Part shown: one piece after another, positions 20,583 through 28,568 of the stretch | How positions within the stretch are numbered: the first letter of the stretch is position 1 | Layout: the number at the start of each line of letters is the position of its first letter | Assembly (NCBI GenBank): GCA_963575745.1 | Contig: CAUYUJ010015294.1 | Span: forward strand, 1-64,000 | Length of the DNA: 64,000 nt | Reading direction: 5' to 3' | DNA from: Prorocentrum cordatum | Lineage: Eukaryota; Sar; Dinophyceae; Prorocentrales; Prorocentraceae | Notes under the pieces: generated by a model | The model's database searches: none | The model's input: only the letters and a program-made list of their open reading frames with translations | What the model was told of the DNA's origin: nothing | Made by a program: the position numbers and the translations under genes

Positions 20583-22400
20583 TTTTGCGTCTTTTGCGAA
20601 GGCCAGTTCGAGCTCCCATGGGAGCAGGCCTAAACACAAAGAAACTAAACAGCGAAGCTGTACAGGAAGACAGCGAAGCTGCAAAGATTAAAGCAGAGGT
20701 GCATCAAACAGCGAGGCTGTACAGATATGCACAAGACTGCCCATACACAAGAATATAACACTAAAACAATGAAACGCAGTAACCACTGGTTTATACAGCG
20801 ACCACACGAGAAGCAGTGAGAGACCATACAGTAACCACTGGTTTATACAGCGATTACCGTCTCAACACCACTGAGAATGCACAACAGATTAAAGGTCAGA
20901 ATGCAAATAAGATCAAAGGCCTACTTTGAGGCACCACGTGACAAATCACGGAAAGTCACGTTTCAAGGTCAATGAGCACTCAAATCAAGGAAGCAACGAA
21001 TGACCTACTTTGAGGGATCAAGCGAAGCTCTTATTCAACACACGCGCATGCACGACAACACACACACACGCATGAAGAAAGGCAACGCAATGACAAATCA
21101 AGCGCGCAGGATCAATCACATGTGCATCATCTGTGCCGTTTCCGATGCTTCTTGCCGCTCCGCGTCAATGCACTCCTGGAAGTAGAACTCTGAGGACCCC
21201 CTTGTTGCGAAACATCCTCCTCGGAACTTTCAATTCCCAGTTGCAGCCTGTATGCATGAAGAGCCTCAGTCCTACGCTGAAACTCCTGTCTCGGGAGTCG
21301 GTGTAGCTCACGCCAAAGAGCACTGACATCGACACCGGCAAGGGCCCAGTCCCTGGCAGCTTGACACTCGTCCTCCGTCACTGCTGAACTCACAACTGCA
21401 TTAGATAAACTCCCAGTCGTTGAACTCCCAGGGTCAATGCAACTGCTCATTCCGCGACTCCTCATTCTGCAACTCCTCACCCTGCAACTCCTCATCATGC
21501 AACTCTTTCAGAACACCTGAAGCAACAGAAACAGAAACCACTTCCGATCTTCCACGAATCTCCACATCCTCGTTCTCCTTCTCCACCTCCGACATCTTAA
21601 CATCAGCTGCCGACTTAACAGGAGCAAAAACAACAGACATGCTATCCTCGCTATCCTTCTCCAACTCCGACATCTTCACATCAGCTGCCGTCTGAGCAGG
21701 AACAGGAACGTGCGAACCCACGTGCGCTACCTCATGATCAACACGCTGAGTCTTTAGGGTCTGCCCTACAGGCTCCCCAAGGACAGCATCATGCCCCGAC
21801 CTGCAACTCATAGTTTTCTTCTTCGGCCTCCTCGATATGGGACGCAGCCTCGCTTGAAGGGGTATCTCATAAGAAACCACTGAAGGTCGATCGTCAAACT
21901 GGACTCGCCTAGATGAAGAGCTCCCAGCATGAAAATCAGAGGCGCCATGATCAACACTGGACCTGTGATAACAAGATATCTCATGATCAACATCCTGATC
22001 AGCCTTTAGAGTCTGCCCGACAGGCTCCCCACGGACAGCATCCTGCCCCGACCTGCACATCATAGTTTTCTTCTTCAGTCTCCTCCGCTGCCGCCGGGAA
22101 CTGGCCGAACCGGCGGCAGCGGGATCAGGGGCGCCCTGCGCCGGACCAACGCCACACCGCGTCGCCGCCATGACCGAGGCCCGCGGCGGCTGCGACAGTC
22201 CTGCGCGGACCACCTGCCTGAACAGCAGCGCGGACCGCTGCCTCCACGAGAGATGCAGCCAACGCGGCGCCGCCGTCGTCCCTCATAGTGAGAGCACCGT
22301 GTACAGTATGAGGAACCAAAGACTCCTCACTGCACAATGCAGCTCGAGACGAGGGGGGCCCCAGCGGCGAGGCCTGGCCGAGCAAGAGGTAAACTCTGCC
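20583..22400 (-). mobile_element. Unidentified 1.8-kb retroelement-like insertion with 10-bp target duplication
   Basis: Flanked by a direct repeat CAACCTGGTC (20573-20582 and 22401-22410), which is the loop sequence of the target hairpin, so the insertion and its target-site duplication are clear. The minus-strand 3' end has a perfect palindrome GCTCCCATGGGAGC (20612-20625) and a GCAAAAGACGCAAAAGA terminus like the neighbouring LINE ends. A 23-bp direct repeat beginning GTAACCACTGG occurs at 20779 and 20831. The minus strand carries an open region (21127-22213) with no reverse transcriptase motifs. It could be a non-autonomous element moved by a LINE, or a 5'-truncated LINE of another family. 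Confidence 0.75.
21127..22213 (-). CDS. Unknown protein encoded by the 1.8-kb insertion (two overlapping frames)
   Basis: I do not recognise this protein. The first frame (22213 to 21434, 259 codons) is charged and low in complexity. It contains an internal duplication of about 35 residues: KKKTMMCRSGQDAVRGEPVG and KKKTMSCRSGHDAVLGEPVG, each followed by QTLK and a DHE motif. A shorter repeat, AADVKMSE(L/V)EK, also occurs twice. It ends in an E/Q-rich stretch. A second frame (21498 to 21127, 123 codons) overlaps by 65 bp and includes a helical ARDWALAGVDVSALWRELHR segment and a basic C-terminus (KKHRKRHR). Either a frameshift mutation has split one protein or the second frame is reached by frameshifting. 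The basic tail and position in a mobile insertion would fit a nucleic-acid-binding ORF1-like role, but this is speculation. Confidence 0.45.
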
Positions 22401-22744
22401 CAACCTGGTCACCATCGGGAACCTCGTAGAGCTCTTTCCACGCATCAGAGTGCTCGGAGTCAAAGAAGAGAGCTTCTAGAGGCATTTCTCAAAGAACGAA
22501 CATTCATTTTGTTCGTGTCGCCACAGAGTTGGTTTCGCCAAGTGTTTTGATAGTAAAAGTACGCCTATAGAGCTCACATTAAGACGGAGAGGCCCTCACA
22601 GTCGTCTACAGATGCGAAAAATCTGGTTCCTCGAAATGAATTGTCAAATATCTTTCAAATCTTAGCACAACCGACTCAAAGTTATCACATCTTCTTTTCT
22701 GGCCGGATCGACCAACTGGACGCCGGCGGTAAACCTTCAACCTT
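22401..22744 (+). repeat. C-element remainder and LINE-A target hairpin
   Basis: The right half of the interrupted hairpin (GGTCACCATCGGG) leads into CCTCGTAGAGCTC and a C-element. A new hairpin left arm (GCCGGCGGTAAACC, 22722-22735) follows; its loop receives LINE-A after TTCAACCTT. Confidence 0.8.
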
Positions 22745-23029
22745 GGTTTGCGGCTTTGCGAGGCTCCTACTGGCCCTAGGGCCACGAGCAAGCATGAGGT
22801 CAGGTGTCATCAGGAAGCGAAAGCTCTTATTCGAACCTAAAGTCAAGACAACCCAGAGCAGCGAAGCTGCGATGAATCATCAATCACAAATATGAGCGAA
22901 CGAGCAAACGCACACAGAAATGAATCAAAGTGCAGTCAACTAAACATGCAAGAAAAAAGAGAAGTCCCAGCGAAAGCTGAGTAAATCATAGTATGAGGAA
23001 GAACAGTGAAATAAGAAAAACTGCAACTA

Positions 23030-26000
23030 TCAAGTCTGTGATAACCATAGAACTGCCTGTGGGAGCGCAGTCACGATGCACTCCAAAGCACTGAGTTCTG
23101 TATCAGTAACAGTTGTGGTCGGAGAAATAAGCCAAGCCCTCTCAAAAACTGACTTCCATATCAGCAGAGCGGGGTCCCGTCGATCCCAATACCGAGGTTT
23201 GAGGCCTATGTCTATCCAGCAACCGCACCCACATCCCTCAGACGACACGCCGCCATCGAAACCAGCCCGAATAGCAGCAGCAACGTAAAATTCTGTCTCA
23301 TAATCATGTGTATACGGACTACATTCTGAACTAGAAATCTGGCCCTCTCGGGCCTGGTGTGTTAGAACGTCGGCACGAGTGTTCCACTCCCGAAAATCAT
23401 GACGAATAAGATCCATACCCGGCGCTGGAGGTCGTATATTATAGCTGCAACAAAGCCCATCAAGCGTATTGATAATTTTTGATATTCTATCCGCATATGA
23501 TCTATTATCTGCACGCCACCGTCCCGTAGCCCAGCTAACCACGAGAAGCGAGTCACCCACCACCTCCAGAGGGATTCCAGGGGCCTCCAGGTTCCAACGG
23601 GTTGCTTTCATATTATGAAGAGCGATGCGCTTTGCAAGTTTCTCAGCAGCCATCGGACTATCATCCGTGCTCACCTGGATTTCACCATGCTCGGAGGGCG
23701 CCAAATATGCGGGCGAACTCACAGGTCCGCACGTCGACACCTCCTGGAAACATTGAAGCATGCTATGAGTACAAAGGTGCGTGGCGTATTGCATAAATCC
23801 AAGCTGGGAGCCTGTGAAGTGAATCCACCAATCATCTCCGAAAAACTCAGCTAATGTATATTGCCATGATCTCTGTCCAATACTCTCCGTACCTCGACAG
23901 CGACGTTTGTAAGAAGAGGCCTCCGACCAGTTGCCAAAGTGTCTCATCGTCTCGCTCATAAGTGTACGAGTGCGGTCAGTGTACGGTCCAAAACATAAAC
24001 TCGCCATACGGGAATCGCGCCATGTCCTCTCCGCCGCCTTCAAGTCAATCACTTTCTCAACAATCATGCCATTTGCGAAACTTGCAATGTCTTTTGCGAA
24101 ATTCCAGTGCAATATCAGATAACGCTGGACAAGAGAGGAGTACCCAGCCTTCAAGAAACGTTCCCGTGCGACATGATATCTCCTCTGCTGATAAGCTTGC
24201 TCCGTTTCCGTCGGGCCTTTTCGAGAAGAGATCATCATCTTCAGGCATTTCCCTTCGAAGGAATGGAGAAACGAGAGAGTATAAGAATCTGCAGTGGTGG
24301 TCTCCATACCATACAGAGCCAGGCTCTGGACTCTGTCCTGGTATCTCCGCAGCTTATCCTTGAGAGGAATACAGCGCGACCTGAAATACCCTGCCTGAGA
24401 GTAAAATGCGCGACGAGCACAGTCTAGGCGAAAAGAAACATCACGATGTACAGAACAGTTATATTCACTATGCAGCTGCGTGCCCAGTACGTCCATAGAA
24501 ACAACTCGACGGTAACATAACTCATCAATCTGCTGCACTGCATTCCTCCCGTCACATGCATCTGAGAAGATCGGTATTTTAAGATCCATCGAACGCGGGA
24601 TATTCCCGTCCTCATCCAAGACAGCAGGAGCTCCGCACACCATGTACTTCAGCGATGTGGGTTTCCATCGCATCGAGAAGTTGTAAAGTGGAAGTGTCAA
24701 GTCTCTTACCATACGAGTAAGCTCCTCACGGCTACGACTGACGAGGTACACGTTATCTGCCCAGATAAAATGATTCACCACCGACCGATGCTCCGTACCG
24801 AAATCTACCGCATACCCCATGCCCTGAACGTCCCAATTATGAATAACGTCACCCCACATGGCAGCAATAATGAGGTTAAAGCCCAAGGGCCCTTCTGGGC
24901 CTCCAGTCCTAATACAGGTGTCCCACTGGATGTTATCAATCTCCAACCCGTCATAGTAGAGGCAGCCCGTGCTGTGCGATAACGGATCCAGAAACGCGTG
25001 CTGTAAATACGCAGGGACACGTGCATGCTCAAGACCCTTATGAACGTTCTGTATCGTGCAGTTGTCAAAGGCCTGGTATATGTCCATGTCCGCAACGTAC
25101 AGACACTCACGCTTCCCCCACTTGTCCCCGTGCATACACATGTTAGTAAGGCTACTCGTGATATGGGATGTGCTGTGACCCTGACGGAACCCATAGAGGC
25201 CCAGAGGATGAAATAGCTTAGACTCTTCCACATGCTGCTCCACCAGGATAACTACGCACGCCGAGAACCAGCGAGTTATGCTATTCTGTAAGCACAAGAG
25301 TCGAGCATCCGCCAAGTTCGTGATCCCCTTTAGTTTAGGCATGTATGCAATGAGAATGTCCCTCCATCGAACAGGGTACTGGACAACCAGCCTCAAAAGA
25401 GAGTCGAAGATCTGTTGGATGTGCCGAACTGTGCACCATGGGAGAAGCTTGAGCATTTCACAAGGTACGCGATCCGGTCCTGTTGCCCGTCGCGTTCGAA
25501 GACGAGCCCTCGCTGCACAACATATCGACATCGTAATACTTCGAATGATCTGGCCACCCTTGATCTCCTCCTCCGCCTTCCTCCTGATTTCCTCCATCAA
25601 GTTGCTGTTCTCCTCCCTCCTACGCTGTGATGTCACCTTCCCCTTAACATGCTCCTCCAACTTCTCCTTCAAGATATATCTATCCTCCGTCTCCCATCCA
25701 TCAACCACCACATGTTTGATACGATGTCGAATCTTACGACGAGTCGGGGGTACAGCCCATTCAAGAAGATCACGCCGATACTGTCTCCTCCAAACATTGG
25801 CAGCTGCTCTGAGTCTCTTTTTCTCTGGACCATTCTGAAGGGACCGAATCCGCTCTTCGAGACGTGTGAGCTCGGGCGGGCGAGTAGGCGCTGGAGGCCG
25901 GGCAGCTGAGGCCGTGGAGTAATCCACATCCTCCTGCGTAAATGCTTTCAAAATGACAGGAGCGGTCTCTGTCACGTCCTGTGGTCGTGTCGACGCAGCT

Positions 26001-27019
26001 GGAGGGGAACCACATCCAGCAAACACGGCACCGCAAAACTCGAGGTCAACCCTTTCCCTCCCTATCATCTCGTCCGCATACGTCTGAGCCCGCCATCCCA
26101 CCAAAGAAGGTTCCCTATGCACACGCTCGACTGTCCAATCAGTCCTGCCAGGACTGGACTGTCGTACTGTGCACATAACTAGAGCATGATCAGCAAGTCT
26201 ACTACGATTATGAGTTCCTCCGCTGCGATACTTGAAATCGATCTTACACTCCTGCACCTCCCACCCCATCGGAACCATCACATAGTCTAAGACTCTCCTC
26301 ATCGATCTAGTCCGAGAACGATTTCGCTCTTGTCCCCAGGGCTCCCAGGTCGGGCGACGACGGTCGAAGGTGTTGGCAGCTAACAAACCCCAAGTCTGCA
26401 TAAAGGTCAGCAAGTTATCCGTCAATATCTGCCTCCTATCCTTCCTCTCCCTCTCCGCCTTCCCCTCAGATCCCGTCCTCCTCCATGATTTCGTACCTGT
26501 CCCAGTGGCAGCATAACCCTGACCTGCAACCTCAAGCTGAACAAGTGGTGGCAACTCAACATTGGCATCCGCAAGCAAACAAAAGCTGGCCTGACGATAT
26601 TTCTGCTTCAAGAGACGGATCTGACCCTCCAACTCCCCCAGCATTTCCGCCGATTCAAGATCACACTGATCACGATCATGATGTGGAAAATAAGCCGAAC
26701 ATATGATCACCTGAGACGCCTCCGTTCCAAACACACCCAAGACAAATCTATCGCAGTCTGTGACACATTCGCGCAGGAGTTGGGCCCACCCATGGGCATA
26801 CAACAAGCCTGCACGTCTATCCCTGGAAGGTTTAAAATGCCAACCGAGTCTATCTAATTCAGCTGAGTCAAAGAACTCACACTCTTGCAAACCGAAAATT
26901 GAAGAGGCTCCTATCTTCCTCAGAGATGTTAGAACCTCGGTCCCACGTGAGTTGGAAACACCCGAATTACCTACATTCCATGTTCCGATACGAAGTCCCT
27001 TGCTCCAATATCGTTTTTG
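23030..27019 (-). CDS. LINE-A ORF2: APE endonuclease, reverse transcriptase and permuted RNase H-like polyprotein
   Basis: About 1329 codons, open from the codon after the ORF1 UGA. The N-terminus reads GLRIGTWNVGNS and SSIFGLQECEFF, the catalytic Asn and Glu blocks of APE endonucleases. IICSAYFPHHDRD, LLADANVEL, FDRRRPTWEPWG, VLDYVMVP and SRLADHALV follow. The RT has ATGPDRVPCEMLKLLPW, motif A VADMDIYQAFDNC, motif B RTGGPEGPLGFNL and motif C FIWADNVYLVS (WADN at 24751-24762, second Asp replaced by Asn). The C-terminus holds RNase H blocks in the order GDSLLVVSW (near 23553), REWNTRADVLTH, FDGGVSSEGCGCGCWIDIG (Asp near 23257) and TDTELSALE. No AUG precedes the catalytic Asn and Glu blocks, so synthesis by UGA readthrough from ORF1 is likely. 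Its job is target nicking, reverse transcription and perhaps RNA removal. It is the only intact copy of this gene here. Confidence 0.92.
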   Translation of the reverse strand, partial: QKRYWSKGLRIGTWNVGNSGVSNSRGTEVLTSLRKIGASSIFGLQECEFFDSAELDRLGWHFKPSRDRRAGLLYAHGWAQLLRECVTDCDRFVLGVFGTEASQVIICSAYFPHHDRDQCDLESAEMLGELEGQIRLLKQKYRQASFCLLADANVELPPLVQLEVAGQGYAATGTGTKSWRRTGSEGKAERERKDRRQILTDNLLTFMQTWGLLAANTFDRRRPTWEPWGQERNRSRTRSMRRVLDYVMVPMGWEVQECKIDFKYRSGGTHNRSRLADHALVMCTVRQSSPGRTDWTVERVHREPSLVGWRAQTYADEMIGRERVDLEFCGAVFAGCGSPPAASTRPQDVTETAPVILKAFTQEDVDYSTASAARPPAPTRPPELTRLEERIRSLQNGPEKKRLRAAANVWRRQYRRDLLEWAVPPTRRKIRHRIKHVVVDGWETEDRYILKEKLEEHVKGKVTSQRRREENSNLMEEIRRKAEEEIKGGQIIRSITMSICCAARARLRTRRATGPDRVPCEMLKLLPWCTVRHIQQIFDSLLRLVVQYPVRWRDILIAYMPKLKGITNLADARLLCLQNSITRWFSACVVILVEQHVEESKLFHPLGLYGFRQGHSTSHITSSLTNMCMHGDKWGKRECLYVADMDIYQAFDNCTIQNVHKGLEHARVPAYLQHAFLDPLSHSTGCLYYDGLEIDNIQWDTCIRTGGPEGPLGFNLIIAAMWGDVIHNWDVQGMGYAVDFGTEHRSVVNHFIWADNVYLVSRSREELTRMVRDLTLPLYNFSMRWKPTSLKYMVCGAPAVLDEDGNIPRSMDLKIPIFSDACDGRNAVQQIDELCYRRVVSMDVLGTQLHSEYNCSVHRDVSFRLDCARRAFYSQAGYFRSRCIPLKDKLRRYQDRVQSLALYGMETTTADSYTLSFLHSFEGKCLKMMISSRKGPTETEQAYQQRRYHVARERFLKAGYSSLVQRYLILHWNFAKDIASFANGMIVEKVIDLKAAERTWRDSRMASLCFGPYTDRTRTLMSETMRHFGNWSEASSYKRRCRGTESIGQRSWQYTLAEFFGDDWWIHFTGSQLGFMQYATHLCTHSMLQCFQEVSTCGPVSSPAYLAPSEHGEIQVSTDDSPMAAEKLAKRIALHNMKATRWNLEAPGIPLEVVGDSLLVVSWATGRWRADNRSYADRISKIINTLDGLCCSYNIRPPAPGMDLIRHDFREWNTRADVLTHQAREGQISSSECSPYTHDYETEFYVAAAIRAGFDGGVSSEGCGCGCWIDIGLKPRYWDRRDPALLIWKSVFERAWLISPTTTVTDTELSALECIVTALPQAVLWLSQT

Positions 27020-27022
27020 TCA
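27020..27022 (-). promoter_or_regulatory. UGA codon separating in-frame ORF1 and ORF2 (candidate readthrough site)
   Basis: ORF1 ends ...AAC AGA CGC CAA UGA CAA AAA CGA, and ORF2 continues in the same frame without an AUG. The CAA-stop-CAA context resembles the known leaky context of tobamovirus replicase genes (stop followed by CAA). The same in-frame UGA arrangement occurs in LINE-B at 44264-44266. Confidence 0.65.
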
Positions 27023-28423
27023 TTGGCGTCTGTTGACCTCACTCTCTAACATCTGCTTAGTGACAGCCGCCACCGCAGGAAATGCGCTGACAACCTGCTG
27101 CCACTGCGGCTCGTGCACCTCCCAAGTATTACGAGCTGAAGTGAATGTGGCAATATTGATGGGACGCAAAGCACCCTTGGCGACGGTCCATATCAACGAT
27201 CGCGGTGGTCCAATTTCTCCTCTCACTTCGATCTGGGCGTGCTGTTGCGTCATCGTTCTGAACGCTCCGCAAAACCTCGCCACAGCTTTAACGTGATCCC
27301 TTTTCCAAGGTGCGCACTCGATTTGGACACGTAAATTTGATCCTGGGAACTGAATCACAAGGCCCTCAGTCAAGACTGCAGGTAAGGGCAGACCATTGTG
27401 CCCATCAACAGTATTCTTAATGATTGCATCCCACTTCTTTTTAATCGTCCAGAGCAGGTCCCTACTCGTATTGGGTTTGAAACTGATCTTGACACTGCCA
27501 AACATATACCTGCCCGAATTGATACGCTCAGTTGTTTCACGATCTACTGCATCCTTCTCGAGTTGATTGCATCGCTCCAAGCAATTGTCGATAAGTTTTT
27601 GGCAATCACTCCACGTTAGGAGTTGCTCCGCCCGCGCGCCATGATCTGACCAATTCGTCACCCACCCCTTCAACTCAATGTATGTCGGTCTGAAATCCTG
27701 GAAACGCGAGCTGGGAGATAAGCCAGGCGGCCCGCCGCCTCCAATACCTCCACCAGCCGTAGTACGAGAAACATCTGATCCAGCACCACTTCCATTATGT
27801 ACTTGACGCAGGGCCTCTTCAAATTTATTCATCCTCTCCTCCATCTTATTAGCTCTGTCATCGTGCTTCTGCAATGTACTCTCCACGGCTTTGATATGAT
27901 TGCTCGTGTTCTGAATGGTCTGTAAAATCTCCTCCTTACTATCCTCTGCTTTGAAGAAATGGTCCATGACGAACCGCTCAAACCCAGTGGTGGCAGTTTT
28001 CATCATCTCCTCACGTTGTTTTTGAATATCACCTCCATTCCTCGGTCTCTTGTTTTCTTTATTTGTGTCCACAGCAGCGTTCATATTTGCATCAACCGAA
28101 GAGGATGCACCCAACATTATTGCTTCTGAAATCTGTGATGGAATACCCCACTTGTTTAGAAATGCTTTGTCGTCTTCACGCTGTCGTTTCCCTGATGCAC
28201 GCTCCAAGGATCTTAAATCAGCGGCGTCCCAAGGTTCAAATTGATCCAAGTAGTCGAAATGATCCACACGGTCCTCTCGAGGTGTCAATGGGCAGTCAAG
28301 ATCTTGACTTGTATTCTGATGCCACTGAGCAACTGTTTCGTTCCAACGCCCCAATCCAATTGCTTCCAACAAAGCTTGTCTCGACTCGGGTGTGTCGTAC
28401 GACGTGGTCCCAAATACTTGCAC
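27020..28423 (-). CDS. LINE-A ORF1: coiled-coil nucleic-acid-binding protein
   Basis: About 467 codons. Residues 1-110 are acidic and include LERASGKRQRED. Residues about 150-215 form a probable coiled coil (EEILQTIQNTSNHIKAVEST ... KMEERMNKFEEALRQV). A Gly-rich linker (TAGGGIGGGGPPG) precedes a C-terminal domain beginning RPTYIELKGWVTNWSD and including TERINSGRYMFGSVKISFKP and GEIGPPRSLIWTVAKG. LINE-B ORF1 has the same layout and shares these blocks, so the protein is under selection. ORF1 proteins of other LINEs coat the RNA and act as chaperones; that role is inferred here. The displayed start is GTG, just after an in-frame TAA. The first in-frame AUG is about 103 codons in, yet the upstream part is conserved with LINE-B, so initiation may be non-AUG. 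Confidence 0.88.
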   Translation of the reverse strand: MQVFGTTSYDTPESRQALLEAIGLGRWNETVAQWHQNTSQDLDCPLTPREDRVDHFDYLDQFEPWDAADLRSLERASGKRQREDDKAFLNKWGIPSQISEAIMLGASSSVDANMNAAVDTNKENKRPRNGGDIQKQREEMMKTATTGFERFVMDHFFKAEDSKEEILQTIQNTSNHIKAVESTLQKHDDRANKMEERMNKFEEALRQVHNGSGAGSDVSRTTAGGGIGGGGPPGLSPSSRFQDFRPTYIELKGWVTNWSDHGARAEQLLTWSDCQKLIDNCLERCNQLEKDAVDRETTERINSGRYMFGSVKISFKPNTSRDLLWTIKKKWDAIIKNTVDGHNGLPLPAVLTEGLVIQFPGSNLRVQIECAPWKRDHVKAVARFCGAFRTMTQQHAQIEVRGEIGPPRSLIWTVAKGALRPINIATFTSARNTWEVHEPQWQQVVSAFPAVAAVTKQMLESEVNRRQ

Positions 28424-28517
28424 GAAGAATTACGATATGCTCCTCAGGCTCTGCTGATCACTACCGCTGGCCTTGGCGGAGGTAGCCCAGGCAGGACAAA
28501 GTCAGCGGCTCCGTGAC

Positions 28518-28568
28518 CTTCAGCCGTTATACCTTGAGCCGTTATACCTTGAGCCAAAATGGCTACGG
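28518..28568 (-). other. Dinoflagellate spliced leader and two relics at the LINE-A 5' end
   Basis: 28548-28568 (minus) matches the conserved dinoflagellate spliced leader over 21 nt. Two further 3' leader fragments follow at 15-nt spacing: GGCTCAAG at 28533-28540 and GGCTGAAG (one change) at 28518-28525, each followed by a GTATAAC- or GTCAC-like spacer. This is the signature described for dinoflagellate genes that passed through rounds of trans-splicing, reverse transcription and reintegration. Confidence 0.9.

Larger units (their letters stand above)
22745..28568 (-). mobile_element. LINE-A: apparently full-length, intact non-LTR retrotransposon
   Basis: A ~5.8-kb minus-strand element. In its own orientation it has a 5' end with a complete dinoflagellate spliced leader (28548-28568) and two relics, a short 5' region, ORF1 (28423-27020), a UGA codon, ORF2 (27019-23030), a ~285-bp 3' UTR, a perfect palindrome TGGCCCTAGGGCCA (22771-22784) and a GCAAACC terminus. 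It is inserted in the loop of an S-element hairpin: the left arm plus TTCAACCTT lie at 22722-22744, and the right arm ACCGCCGGGGGACTCGTAG begins at 28573. No internal stop or frameshift was found in either ORF. No target-site duplication is obvious. Confidence 0.93.

Noticed and set aside
22745-28568. A 3-12-bp target-site duplication flanking LINE-A
   Set aside because: The left loop sequence (TTCAACCTT) does not recur at the right junction, where extra G residues precede ACCGCCGG. No duplication can be claimed.
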